Below are positions 45,840 to 56,415 of a stretch of 64,000 nucleotides of DNA, piece by piece. Position 1 is the first letter of the stretch. Each line of letters begins with the position of its first letter. Under the pieces are notes generated by a model that ran no database searches, was not told where the DNA came from, and saw only the letters and a list, made by a program, of their open reading frames with translations. The DNA lies in the NCBI GenBank assembly GCA_014762635.1, contig JABURR010000055.1, positions 43,756 to 107,755 of the forward strand, read 5' to 3'. The DNA comes from Paracoccaceae bacterium. GTDB lineage: Bacteria; Pseudomonadota; Alphaproteobacteria; Rhodobacterales; Rhodobacteraceae. Made by a program: the position numbers and the translations under genes.

Positions 45840-46367
45840 TCAGGAGTTGTCCGTAGCCGAAGGGCGGATCGACAGCGGTCCGACCATGCCGGATTCGTAG
45901 TGGCCGGGGACGTTGCAGGCGAACTCGATGTCCGCCGGACCGCCGAAGGTCCAGGTGATCTCGCCGCTTTCACCGGGCTGCAGCAGGATCGAGTTCGGGT
46001 CGTCGTGGCCCTTCTGACCCATCATGCGCATCCCGTCCATCATGCCCTTTTCCATCATTTCCATCATCTCGGTCTGATGGTTGGCATGCATCTTTTGGGT
46101 GCCGATGTTGAACTCGTGAAGGAACTCTCCCTCGTTCACCACGACGAAGCGGACGGTTTCGCCGGTCTTGACGGTCATCTCGGGGATCGAGAACTCGTTG
46201 TCGGTCATGATGATCTCGACCACGCGATCCGCCTCGGCCGATTTTCCGGGCTTGCCGATAGCCATGCCGTCACCATGGCCGTCGCCATGGGTGCCTCCGG
46301 CCAGAACTGGGGAGGCGATAAGCCCGACGAAGGTCGTGGCCAGAATGGTCTTGCTGCACAGTTTCAT
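45840..46367 (-). CDS. Exported Met/His-rich cupredoxin, CopI-like copper-tolerance protein
   Basis: A 175-residue protein with a Sec signal (MKLCSKTILATTFVGLIASPVLAGG) and a plastocyanin-type domain. N-terminal HGDGHGDGM, then VKTGETVRFVVVNEGEFLHEFNIGTQKM, a Met-rich loop MMEMMEKGMMDGMRMM and C-terminal IEFACNVPGHYESGM with the Cys-His-Met copper site. These resemble CopI-type periplasmic cupredoxins that raise copper tolerance. It follows a proline-tailed Cys/His peptide gene by 56 nt, which may control it. AAGGAG precedes ATG 46367. Regulation by copper is inferred from context. Confidence 0.86.
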   Translation of the reverse strand: MKLCSKTILATTFVGLIASPVLAGGTHGDGHGDGMAIGKPGKSAEADRVVEIIMTDNEFSIPEMTVKTGETVRFVVVNEGEFLHEFNIGTQKMHANHQTEMMEMMEKGMMDGMRMMGQKGHDDPNSILLQPGESGEITWTFGGPADIEFACNVPGHYESGMVGPLSIRPSATDNS

Positions 46368-46379
46368 TGATGTGCTCCT

Positions 46380-46430
46380 TGTCTGTATCAGTTTGTTTCT
46401 GGGCGCTTGGCCCTGAGTTCGGATCAGACA
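46380..46430 (-). promoter_or_regulatory. Candidate stem-loop linking the leader-peptide end to the cupredoxin ribosome site
   Basis: On the minus strand TGTCTG (46430-46425, overlapping the TGA of the upstream peptide gene) can pair with CAGACA (46385-46380), whose last base is the first A of the AAGGAG site. A second stem GGGC-CAAGC-GCCC (46413-46401) lies inside. A ribosome at the end of the peptide gene would open the outer stem. Confidence 0.55.
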
Positions 46431-46831
46431 GTAGGGCGCGGAGGCGGTGTCGGAGGGGCGTCCTTGGCCCCCAGCAACAGGTCAGCAACCGCGTGCCGCG
46501 TTTGCCGGTAGGTGGGATGCAAAGCGCCGACAGCCGGCGACGGACCAACCGCGGCGACATCGCCGGCATGACAGCCATGGGGAAGGCTGCACTCTCGCGC
46601 CGACGGATCGTCTTCGCCGTGGCCATGGTCTTCTGCGGATACATGCGGAACGCCAAGGTCGGCCGCGGCCTCGACTTGATGCGCCACCGAATTCAGCGCC
46701 AGGACAAGCGCGCAGAACACGGCCAGATGCAGGCCGCTTAACCGCCGGAATATGTTTCGGGATCGGATGATCTGCCCGTTCCTCTGCCTCGAACCTCGAT
46801 GCGAAGCTATCCACCCGGGGCCGATATTCAA
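46424..46831 (-). CDS. CutF-like copper leader peptide (proline-tailed Cys/His protein)
   Basis: A 135-residue frame whose core has a hydrophobic export segment LHLAVFCALVLALNSVAHQVEA, then HVSAEDHGHGEDD, a ECSLPHGCHAG Cys/His motif and a proline-rich end KDAPPTPPPRPTV. This plan resembles the DUF2946/CutF copper-sensing upstream peptides of Rhodobacter and Bordetella, where translation of the peptide controls a downstream copper gene. Here the next gene is a cupredoxin and a stem-loop covers its ribosome site. The start is uncertain: TTG 46831, 15 nt past purL, is only the longest frame. A role as a plain periplasmic copper binder remains possible. Confidence 0.58.
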   Translation of the reverse strand: MNIGPGWIASHRGSRQRNGQIIRSRNIFRRLSGLHLAVFCALVLALNSVAHQVEAAADLGVPHVSAEDHGHGEDDPSARECSLPHGCHAGDVAAVGPSPAVGALHPTYRQTRHAVADLLLGAKDAPPTPPPRPTV

Positions 46832-46846
46832 GGTCCCGGGGGCGAC

Positions 46847-49006
<2,160 letters not shown>

Positions 49007-49186
49007 CGTGACAGGTCCTCGGGGCGTTGGGTCGCTGCCCTATTAGGACATGTGGGCCTCAGGGGGAAGGGGGCGGAGGCGCGCAGGGGCCTCGAATCCG
49101 GGTATCGGAATTGCGTAGGAATTCTATCGGAATTCCATCGGGCTTTCCCGACGGCGGCGTCTTGGGCGGCTGCCGGTGATCGGGCA
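49007..49186. other. Intergenic region upstream of purL with a palindrome
   Basis: No gene is seen here. It holds GGAATTC-TATCG-GAATTCC (49118-49136) and a direct repeat TATCGGAATT (49103 and 49125, 22 nt apart), likely operator sequence for the purL promoter. The rest is GC-rich without clear structure. Confidence 0.5.
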
Positions 49187-49290
49187 AAAAAAAGCCGGGC
49201 ACTAGGCCCGGCGAAGTCCAACAGGGAGGTAAAGCCGATAAAGAGTTGCCTCATTCCTCAGCTTCGATGCTGCATTTAGGGGCGATAGTT
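49186..49290 (-). ncRNA. Candidate small RNA ending in an intrinsic terminator
   Basis: On the minus strand, a perfect 7-bp stem GCCGGGC / GCCCGGC (49212-49194) is followed by eight T, yet no annotated gene ends there. Upstream is UUUACCUCCCUGUUGGAC (about 49232-49215), an anti-Shine-Dalgarno-like run similar to the CCUCC loops of alphaproteobacterial cuckoo/CcsR RNAs. A short ORF in the same segment (MRQLFIGFTSLL...) would read through the terminator. The 5' end is unknown. Confidence 0.42.
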
Positions 49291-49305
49291 ATACTTGGCA
49301 AGTAT
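49291..49305. promoter_or_regulatory. Perfect palindrome ATACTTGGCAAGTAT
   Basis: A 15-nt inverted repeat with a single central base at 49291-49305 lies at the expected upstream edge of the candidate small RNA. It could be an operator; a -10-like TATAAC overlaps it on the minus strand. Confidence 0.5.
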
Positions 49306-49356
49306 TTCGCACGGCTTGCGGCGCATTGCCGCTATGCGCCCAGCGCATGACAGGCG

Positions 49357-50262
49357 TCAGGCGGTGCCTTCCTCGCGCAGTTTCCGGCGATGCTCGAAGA
49401 TTTCCTCGGTCACGAAATCGCGGAAGGCGGCGATGCGCTTGGACTGGCGAAGCTCCTCGGGATAGGCAAGGAAAACGGGCACTTCCGCGCTTTCGAGATC
49501 CGGCAGGACGCGGACCAGGTTCGGGAAATCCTCGGTCAGGTAGTCGGGCAGGACGCCGATGCCGAGGTCCGAGACCACGGCCTGCAGCACGCCGAAATAG
49601 TTGTTGATGGTGAGGGTCGAGCGCACGTCATGGGCCAGCAGATCCTGCACGAGCCGCGCACCGGCGCTGACCTGGGCCGAGGTCGTGTTCTGGCAGATCA
49701 GGCGATGATCAGAGATATCCTCGATCCTCTCCGGCATCCCATGTTTCTCGGCATAGGTTGGCGAGGCATAGAGGCGCATACGCACGGTCATCAGGCGTTT
49801 TCGGATCAGGTCGGCTTGTGAGGGCTCTTTCATCCGGATCGCCACGTCGGCCTCGCGCATGGGGAGGTCGAGCACCCGTTCCTCGAGCATGAGGTCGATC
49901 TTCAGGTCCGGGTATTTCTCGTAAAGCGCGGGCAGGCGCGGCGCCAGCCAGAGCGAACCGAATCCGGTGGTCGTGGTCACGCGCAGCTCACCGAAGACCT
50001 CTTCCTCGCTGTCGCGGATGCGGGCGGCGGCAGCGTCGAGGCGCTTGGCCATGGATTTCGTCGCGTCGAACAGCAACTCGCCCTGTTCGGTGAGAATCAG
50101 GCCCCGCGCGTGGCGGTGGAACAGGGTGGCATTCAGGCTTTCCTCGAGCGCCCGGATCTGGCGTGAAACCGCCGATTGGGACAGGTGCAGCGTGTCGCCC
50201 GCATGGGTCAGGGACCCGGCATCGGCAACGGCATGAAATATTCTTAGCTTGTCCCAGTCCAT
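49357..50262 (-). CDS. LysR-family regulator, probable controller of the IOR gene
   Basis: A 301-residue GcvA-like LysR protein. MDWDKLRIFHAVADAGSLTHAGDTLHLSQSAVSRQIRALEESLNATLFHRHARGLILTEQGELLFDATKSM is the DNA-binding part; the effector domain shows RVTTTTGFGSLWLAPRLPALYEKYPDLKIDLMLEERVLDLPMREADVAIR. It reads away from the IOR gene with two palindromes between. ATG 50262 is preferred to an upstream TTG. The effector may be an aromatic amino acid derivative, by inference. Confidence 0.88.
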   Translation of the reverse strand: MDWDKLRIFHAVADAGSLTHAGDTLHLSQSAVSRQIRALEESLNATLFHRHARGLILTEQGELLFDATKSMAKRLDAAAARIRDSEEEVFGELRVTTTTGFGSLWLAPRLPALYEKYPDLKIDLMLEERVLDLPMREADVAIRMKEPSQADLIRKRLMTVRMRLYASPTYAEKHGMPERIEDISDHRLICQNTTSAQVSAGARLVQDLLAHDVRSTLTINNYFGVLQAVVSDLGIGVLPDYLTEDFPNLVRVLPDLESAEVPVFLAYPEELRQSKRIAAFRDFVTEEIFEHRRKLREEGTA

Positions 50263-50324
50263 TCCGTTCAAACCATGCCCGTTAGCGCCCAATGTCCGAA
50301 ACAGGGTTACTTGCTTTCACCCGC

Positions 50325-50386
50325 TCAATGCAAACATTGATAACGCTGCATTTTGATTTTGTAGGTCAGGATTTTTGACCTATAAT
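50325..50386. promoter_or_regulatory. Operator palindromes and promoter of the IOR gene
   Basis: Inverted repeats TCAATG-CAAA-CATTGA (50325-50340) and TAGGTCA-N7-TGACCTA (50362-50382). TATAAT (50381-50386) is a consensus -10 that overlaps the second repeat; no strong -35 is seen. The layout fits a divergent LysR promoter. Confidence 0.6.
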
Positions 50387-50416
50387 AACCGCAACTTCAG
50401 GCAAAGGAGGAGCCCG

Positions 50417-53400
50417 ATGACTCGTCAAGACGTATCGCTGCACGACCGCTTCGATCTCGAGAAGTCGCCAGTGCTTCTGAACGGTACCCAGGCGCTGGTC
50501 CGGCTGGTGCTGATGCAGAAGGCCCGCGACCGGGCGTCGGGGCTGAACACGGCGGGATATGTAACGGGCTATCGCGGCTCTCCGCTGGGTGCGGTGGACA
50601 TGCAGATGGCCCGCGCCAAGGCCGATCTGGAGGCCGCCGACATCCTGTTCAAGGAAGGACTGAACGAGGACTTGGCCGCAACCGCGCTTTGGGGCGCCCA
50701 GCAGGCGGAGCTGCGGGGCGAGGGCAAGTTCGACGGCGTTTTCGGCCTCTGGTACGGCAAGGGGCCCGGCGTTGACCGTTCCGGCGACGTGATGCGCCAT
50801 GCCAACATGGCGGGTACTTCGCCCAACGGCGGGGTCATCATGGCGATGGGCGATGACCACACCGGCGAAAGCTCCACCACGCTGCATCAATCCGACTGGG
50901 CGATGGTCGATGCCTATATGCCGATCCTGTCGCCCGCGGGGGTGCAGGAGATCCTCGATTACGGGATCTATGCCTACGGGCTGTCGCGCTTTGCCGGGGT
51001 CTGGTGCGGGCTGAAGCTGATGAAGGACACGGTCGAGGTAACCTCCGTCGTGGATGGCCGTCCCGACCGGATGCAGCTGGTCACGCCCGAGTTCGCCATG
51101 CCCGAGGGCGGGCTGAACATCCGCCTGATCGACGATCGCATCCTCCAGGAAGAGCGCGTGGTGAAACACAAGCGCTTCGCCGCCGAGGCCTATGCCCGCG
51201 CCAACCGCATCGACAAGCGGGTGCTGGGCAAACCCGGTGCCAAGATCGGCTTCGTCGCCGCCGGCAAGAACTGGCTGGACCTGGTGCACGCGCTGAACCT
51301 GCTGGGCATCGACGAGGCCGAGGCCGAGCGCCTTGGCATCACCACCTACAAGGTGGGGCAGGTCTGGCCGCTCGATATGAAAAGCTTCCACGACTGGGCC
51401 GACGGGCTCGACCTGGTCGTCGTGGTCGAGGAAAAGCGCAAGCTGATCGAAGTGCAGGTCAAGGAAGCCCTGTTTGACGACCGCGCCGGGCGCCGTGTCT
51501 ACGGCGCGTCGAAGAACGGCGAGGAATTGTTCCAGACCCAATTCGCCCTGGACCCAACCCAGATTGCCCGGTGCCTGGGCAAGGTCCTGATCGAAGAGGG
51601 CCGCGGCACCGACGGGATCCGCGCCGGGATGCAGGCCATCGACGACGCCGACCGCGCCGACAACGCCCCGGAAATCGCCAGCCGGTTGCCCTATTTCTGC
51701 TCGGGCTGCCCGCACAACACCTCGACCAAGCTGCCCGAGGGCAGCCGCGCCTATGCCGGGATCGGCTGTCACTTCATGGTGCAGTGGATGGACCGCGAAA
51801 CCATCGGCTTCACCCAGATGGGGGGCGAGGGCGCGAACTGGATCGGCGAGGCACCGTTTTCCACCCGCGACCACGTGTTCCAGAACCTGGGCGACGGCAC
51901 CTACAACCACTCGGGCCTGATGGCGATCCGGGCGGCGGTCGCGGCGGGCACGACGATGACCTACAAGGTCCTCTTCAACGACGCGGTGGCGATGACCGGC
52001 GGCCAGCAGAATGACGGCGGCCTGTCGGCGCAGCAGATCGCACGGGAAGTTTTGGCCTTCGGCGTTAGCAAGTTGGCGCTTGTCTATGACGACAAGGAAG
52101 AGATCGACCTGTCATCCTTCCCTGCGGGGGTGCGCAGCTATCACCGCGAGGACCTGCTCAAGGTCGAGGAGGACCTGCGCACGGTCGAGGGCGTGACCGT
52201 GCTTCTTTACATCCAGACCTGCGCCGCCGAGAAACGCCGCCGCCGCAAGCGCGGCCAGTTCCCCGACCCCGACAAGCGCGTGTTCATCAACACCGATGTC
52301 TGTGAAGGCTGCGGCGATTGCGGGGTGCAGTCGAACTGCGTGGCCATCGTCCCGGTGGAAACCGAGTTCGGCCGCAAGCGCGCGATCGACCAATCGTCCT
52401 GCAACAAGGACTTCTCCTGCCTCAACGGCTTCTGCCCGTCCTTCGTGACGATCGAGGGTGCCAAGGTCCGCAAGGAGGCCACCACCAACATCGACGTGGG
52501 CCACCTGCCGCAACCCGAGCTACCGCAGATCGACGGCACCCATAACGTCGTCATCACCGGCGTCGGTGGCACCGGGGTGGTGACCATCGGCGCGATCATG
52601 GCCATGGCCGCGCATCTGGATGGCAAGGGCGCGGGCATGATGGAGATGGCCGGCCTCGCCCAGAAGGGCGGCGCGGTGCATATCCACTGCCGTCTTGCCA
52701 ATTCGCCCGAGGATATCTCGGCGATCCGCGTGGCCACGGGCGAATGCGATACGCTGATCGGGGGTGACCTGGTGGTGAGCGCCGGGTCCAAGACCCTGGG
52801 CCTGATCAAGACCGGGCGCACCGGCGCGGTGGTCAACAGCCACGAGATCATCACCGGCGACTTCACCCGCGACACTGAGTTCCGCCTGCCGACTGGTCGG
52901 CTGGGTCTGGCGCTTGAGGCGCGGCTGAAGGACAGGCTCTCGGTCTTTGATGCCTCGAAGCTGGCCAAGGCGGTGATGGGCGACTCGATCTACTCGAACA
53001 TGATGATCTTCGGCGCGGCCTGGCAGAAGGGCTACGTGCCCCTGAGCCACGAGGCGATCATCGGCGCCATCGAACTCAACAAGGCCGCTGTCGAGCGCAA
53101 CAAGGAAGCGTTCGAACTGGGCCGCTGGGCGGTGCTGAACCCTGACGAGGCCGCGCGCATCTCGGAGCCGCAGGCCGAGGCCAAGCCCAAGACGCCGGAA
53201 GAACTGATCGAGATGTTCGCCGAGCATCTGACCGTCTATCAGTCGCCGCGGCTGGCGCAACGCTACCGCGACATGGTCGAAAAGATCGAGCCGCCGCTGC
53301 TGCGGGCCGCCGCCGCGCGCGGCTATCACAAAGTGCTGGCCTACAAGGACGAATACGAGGTCGCCCGGCTTCTGACCGAAACGCGTGAAAAGGCCCGTGC

Positions 53401-53815
53401 CGAATTCGACGGCGATCTGAAGCTGACCTATCACCTCGCGCCGCCGCTCCTGTCGCGCAAGGGGCCGAACGGACGCCCGCGCAAACGCGCCTTCGGCGGC
53501 TGGATGGAGCGTGCCTACCCGCTGCTGGCCAGGATGAAGGTGCTGCGCGGCACGGCGTTCGATCCCTTCGGCTACGGCCACGACCGCAAGCTGGAGCGCG
53601 AGCTGATCCGGCAATACGAGGCCGATCTGGCCGAGGTGATCGAAACGGTGGACGACAGCCGCCTCGACGCCGCCGTGGCGCTGGCGGAACTGCCCTTGCA
53701 GATCCGTGGCTTCGGCCCGGTCAAGGCCGCCAATGCCGAGGCAGCCGCGAAGCGGCGTGAGGAGCTTTGGGCCGCCTTCCGCAATGGCAGCGCCACCGCC
53801 AAGGCCGCCGAATAA
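50417..53815 (+). CDS. Indolepyruvate ferredoxin oxidoreductase, fused alpha-beta form
   Basis: An 1132-residue fusion of IorA- and IorB-type parts. N-terminal TPP-enzyme domain (LVRLVLMQKARDRASGLNTAGYVTGYRGSPLGAVDMQM), ferredoxin-like Cys cluster CEGCGDCGVQSNC and CNKDFSCLNGFCPSF near residues 630-675, then the gamma-type catalytic domain (VVITGVGGTGVVTIGAIMAMAAHL). It oxidatively decarboxylates aryl pyruvates to acyl-CoA, giving electrons to ferredoxin. A perfect AAAGGAGG site precedes ATG 50417. The divergent LysR gene is the probable regulator. No separate ferredoxin gene is next to it. Confidence 0.92.
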   Translation: MTRQDVSLHDRFDLEKSPVLLNGTQALVRLVLMQKARDRASGLNTAGYVTGYRGSPLGAVDMQMARAKADLEAADILFKEGLNEDLAATALWGAQQAELRGEGKFDGVFGLWYGKGPGVDRSGDVMRHANMAGTSPNGGVIMAMGDDHTGESSTTLHQSDWAMVDAYMPILSPAGVQEILDYGIYAYGLSRFAGVWCGLKLMKDTVEVTSVVDGRPDRMQLVTPEFAMPEGGLNIRLIDDRILQEERVVKHKRFAAEAYARANRIDKRVLGKPGAKIGFVAAGKNWLDLVHALNLLGIDEAEAERLGITTYKVGQVWPLDMKSFHDWADGLDLVVVVEEKRKLIEVQVKEALFDDRAGRRVYGASKNGEELFQTQFALDPTQIARCLGKVLIEEGRGTDGIRAGMQAIDDADRADNAPEIASRLPYFCSGCPHNTSTKLPEGSRAYAGIGCHFMVQWMDRETIGFTQMGGEGANWIGEAPFSTRDHVFQNLGDGTYNHSGLMAIRAAVAAGTTMTYKVLFNDAVAMTGGQQNDGGLSAQQIAREVLAFGVSKLALVYDDKEEIDLSSFPAGVRSYHREDLLKVEEDLRTVEGVTVLLYIQTCAAEKRRRRKRGQFPDPDKRVFINTDVCEGCGDCGVQSNCVAIVPVETEFGRKRAIDQSSCNKDFSCLNGFCPSFVTIEGAKVRKEATTNIDVGHLPQPELPQIDGTHNVVITGVGGTGVVTIGAIMAMAAHLDGKGAGMMEMAGLAQKGGAVHIHCRLANSPEDISAIRVATGECDTLIGGDLVVSAGSKTLGLIKTGRTGAVVNSHEIITGDFTRDTEFRLPTGRLGLALEARLKDRLSVFDASKLAKAVMGDSIYSNMMIFGAAWQKGYVPLSHEAIIGAIELNKAAVERNKEAFELGRWAVLNPDEAARISEPQAEAKPKTPEELIEMFAEHLTVYQSPRLAQRYRDMVEKIEPPLLRAAAARGYHKVLAYKDEYEVARLLTETREKARAEFDGDLKLTYHLAPPLLSRKGPNGRPRKRAFGGWMERAYPLLARMKVLRGTAFDPFGYGHDRKLERELIRQYEADLAEVIETVDDSRLDAAVALAELPLQIRGFGPVKAANAEAAAKRREELWAAFRNGSATAKAAE

Positions 53816-53820
53816 AACCT

Positions 53821-53848
53821 GCTGCGCCGGGAAACATCCCGGCGCAGC
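53821..53848 (+). other. Perfect 12-bp hairpin after the IOR gene
   Basis: GCTGCGCCGGGA / TCCCGGCGCAGC enclose AACA. No T tract follows, so it may not terminate by itself; it could stabilise the 3' end. Confidence 0.55.
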
Positions 53849-53951
53849 GTCGCCCCTGCAAAACTGTGATGGATTTTCCCGCCGGGCAGACGTAATTTGA
53901 TCTTCCCCGGCGGCGCGATGCTGCGGGGTCGAGGAAAATTACAGGACGCAG

Positions 53952-54764
53952 ATGGCGGTTGGCATTTTCGATTCCGGGCTGGGCGGTCTGACCGTTCTGG
54001 ACGCCGTGACCAAGCGGTTGCCCGATGTTCCCTTCGTGTATTTCGGTGACAACCTGCACGCGCCCTATGGCGTGCGCGATGCCGATGACGTCTACAACCT
54101 GACCACCGCCGCGACGGAACGTCTGTGGGAAGCGGGCTGCGACCTGGTGATCCTGGCCTGTAACACCGCCTCGGCCGCCGCACTCCGGCGGATGCAGGAA
54201 AGCTGGGTGCCGCGCGACAAGCGGGTGCTGGGCGTCTTCGTGCCGCTGATCGAGGCCCTGACGGAACGGCGCTGGGGCGACAACTCCCCGCCGCGCGAGG
54301 TGGCGGTCAAGCACGTGGCGCTGTTCGCCACGCCTGCCACCGTTTCCAGCCGGGCATTCCAACGCGAACTGGCCTTCCGCGCCATCGGCGTGGACGTTGA
54401 GGCGCAGGCCTGCGGCGGCGTTGTCGATGCCATCGAAGACGGCGACATGATCCTGGCCGAAGCGCTGGTGCGCAGCCACGTGGACGCGCTGAAGCGCAAG
54501 ATGCCGACCCCCGAGGCAGCGATCCTGGGCTGCACGCATTACCCGCTGATGCAGGACATCTTCCAGGATGCACTGGGCCCCGATGTGGCGGTCTATTCGC
54601 AGGCCAACCTCGTGGCCGAAAGCCTCGCCGATTACCTGGAGCGTCACCCCGACATGCTGGGGTCGGGGACCGAGTCGTTGTTCCTCACCACCGGCGACCC
54701 GGCCAAGGTGAGCCAGCGGGCCACGCAATTCCTGCGCCGACGGATCACGTTCCAACCCGCCTGA
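53952..54764 (+). CDS. murI: Glutamate racemase
   Basis: A 270-residue enzyme: [40 protein letters not shown] (substrate site), the two catalytic Cys in [16 protein letters not shown] and [10 protein letters not shown]. It makes D-glutamate for peptidoglycan. The catalytic pair and length fit the family. It stands before argC, with 82 nt to that start; the link is not evidently functional. Confidence 0.94.
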   Translation: MAVGIFDSGLGGLTVLDAVTKRLPDVPFVYFGDNLHAPYGVRDADDVYNLTTAATERLWEAGCDLVILACNTASAAALRRMQESWVPRDKRVLGVFVPLIEALTERRWGDNSPPREVAVKHVALFATPATVSSRAFQRELAFRAIGVDVEAQACGGVVDAIEDGDMILAEALVRSHVDALKRKMPTPEAAILGCTHYPLMQDIFQDALGPDVAVYSQANLVAESLADYLERHPDMLGSGTESLFLTTGDPAKVSQRATQFLRRRITFQPA

Positions 54765-54846
54765 TTGCGAAACGCGCGCGCCGTGGCTATGTGTGTCCCG
54801 ACATCGGGCCATGCGCCCGGGTGACGTTCATTCGGAAGGGACCGAG

Positions 54847-55875
54847 ATGACCCACAAGATCGCGATTCTTGGCGCATCGGGCTACACCGGCGCCGAGCTT
54901 GTCCGGCTCATTGCCACACATCCCGCGATGGAAATCGTCGCGCTCTCGGCTGACCGCAAGGCCGGGATGGAGATGGCCGAGGTCTTCCCGCATCTGCGAC
55001 ATCTGGACCTGCCGAAGCTTGTCACCATCGGTGAGATCGATTTCTCAGGCGTGGACCTGGCCTTCTGCGCGCTGCCCCATGCGACCAGCCAAGCGGTGAT
55101 CAAGGACCTGCCGACCTCGCTGAAGGTGGTGGACCTGTCCGCCGATTTCCGGCTGCGCGATCCGGCAGAATACGAGAAATGGTACGGCAAGCCCCATGCG
55201 GCATTGGAGCTTCAGAAAGAGGCTGTCTACGGCTTGACCGAGTTCTACCGCGACCAGATCGCCTCGGCCCGGCTTGTTGCGGGGACCGGCTGTAATGCGG
55301 CCACGGGGCAATATGCGCTGCGTCCGCTGATCGCGGCGGGGGTGATCGACCTGGACGAGATCGTGATCGACCTGAAAGCCGCGGTTTCGGGCGCGGGCCG
55401 CTCGCTCAAGGAAAACCTGCTGCACGCGGAGCTGTCGGAAAACCTGATGGCCTATTCCGTGGGCGGCAAGCACCGGCACCTGGGGGAGTTCGACCAGGAG
55501 TTTTCGGCCATTGCCGGGCGTCCGGTCCATGTGCAGTTCACCCCGCACCTTGTTCCGGCGAACCGGGGGATCCTGGCCACGGTCTATGTCCGGGGCGAGG
55601 CCGAGGCCGTTCATGCGACGCTGGCCGAGGCCTATGCCGGTGAGCCGTTCCTGAACGTGCTGCCCTTCGGCGCGGTGCCCGCGATGAAGGACGTGCGCGG
55701 CTCGAACTTCTGCCATATAGGCGTGGTCGGCGACCGTCGTCCGGGCCGGGCGATGGTGATTGCCGTGCTCGACAACCTGACCAAGGGCTCTTCGGGGCAG
55801 GCGTTGCAGAACGCCAACCTGATGCTGGGCGAGGCCGAGACCACCGGGCTGATGCTGGCCCCCGTGTTCCCGTAA
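54847..55875 (+). CDS. argC: N-acetyl-gamma-glutamyl-phosphate reductase
   Basis: A 342-residue enzyme of arginine synthesis. NADP motif [27 protein letters not shown], catalytic Cys in [23 protein letters not shown], and the [15 protein letters not shown] segment. It reduces N-acetylglutamyl-phosphate. ATG 54847 is used as the domain begins MTHKIAIL; an earlier ATG adds 18 residues without match. ccmE starts 27 nt later. Confidence 0.94.
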   Translation: MTHKIAILGASGYTGAELVRLIATHPAMEIVALSADRKAGMEMAEVFPHLRHLDLPKLVTIGEIDFSGVDLAFCALPHATSQAVIKDLPTSLKVVDLSADFRLRDPAEYEKWYGKPHAALELQKEAVYGLTEFYRDQIASARLVAGTGCNAATGQYALRPLIAAGVIDLDEIVIDLKAAVSGAGRSLKENLLHAELSENLMAYSVGGKHRHLGEFDQEFSAIAGRPVHVQFTPHLVPANRGILATVYVRGEAEAVHATLAEAYAGEPFLNVLPFGAVPAMKDVRGSNFCHIGVVGDRRPGRAMVIAVLDNLTKGSSGQALQNANLMLGEAETTGLMLAPVFP

Positions 55876-55902
55876 GGGCCTGTCGATCTGTGAGGTAAGA
55901 GT

Positions 55903-56346
55903 ATGAAAAGTTTGAAGAAACAGAGACGTATCCAGATCATCATCGTGGCCGCGGTGGCGCTTGCGCTGTCGACGGCGCTGATCGGCTACGCCATGCGCGA
56001 CGGGATCAATTTCTTCCGCTCCCCCAGCCAGGTGGTCGCCGAACCGCCCACGCCCACGGAAGTCTTCCGCATCGGCGGGCTGGTTGAGGAAGGCAGCCTC
56101 AAGCGCGGGCAGGGCGAGACGATCCGCTTCCGTGTGACCGATGGCGGCGCTTCGGTCGAAGTTGCCTATACCGGCGTGCTGCCCGACCTCTTCGAAGAGG
56201 GGCAGGGCATGGTCGGCACCGGAAGCCTTGTGGATGGTGTGTTCCAAGCCACGGAAATCCTTGCCAAACATGACGAGACCTACATGCCGAAAGAGGTCAT
56301 CGACGCGCTCAAGGAACAGGGCACCTACGTCGAGCCGAACGGTTAG
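55903..56346 (+). CDS. ccmE: Cytochrome c maturation haem chaperone CcmE
   Basis: A 147-residue membrane-anchored haem chaperone. N-terminal helix RRIQIIIVAAVALALSTALIGYAM, an OB-fold domain (FRIGGLVEEGSLKRGQGETIRFRVTDGG) and the haem-binding His and Tyr in ILAKHDETYMPKEV near residue 125. It carries haem covalently to CcmF. In this window the rest of the ccm set (F and H) is 1.9 kb further on, after an inserted lysis cassette. Confidence 0.94.
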   Translation: MKSLKKQRRIQIIIVAAVALALSTALIGYAMRDGINFFRSPSQVVAEPPTPTEVFRIGGLVEEGSLKRGQGETIRFRVTDGGASVEVAYTGVLPDLFEEGQGMVGTGSLVDGVFQATEILAKHDETYMPKEVIDALKEQGTYVEPNG

Positions 56347-56415
56347 TTTCCCGCGCGTTAACTCTGGCTCAGCAGTCTCACGCCCCATGCAGATCAACCG
56401 CATGGGGCGTTTTTC

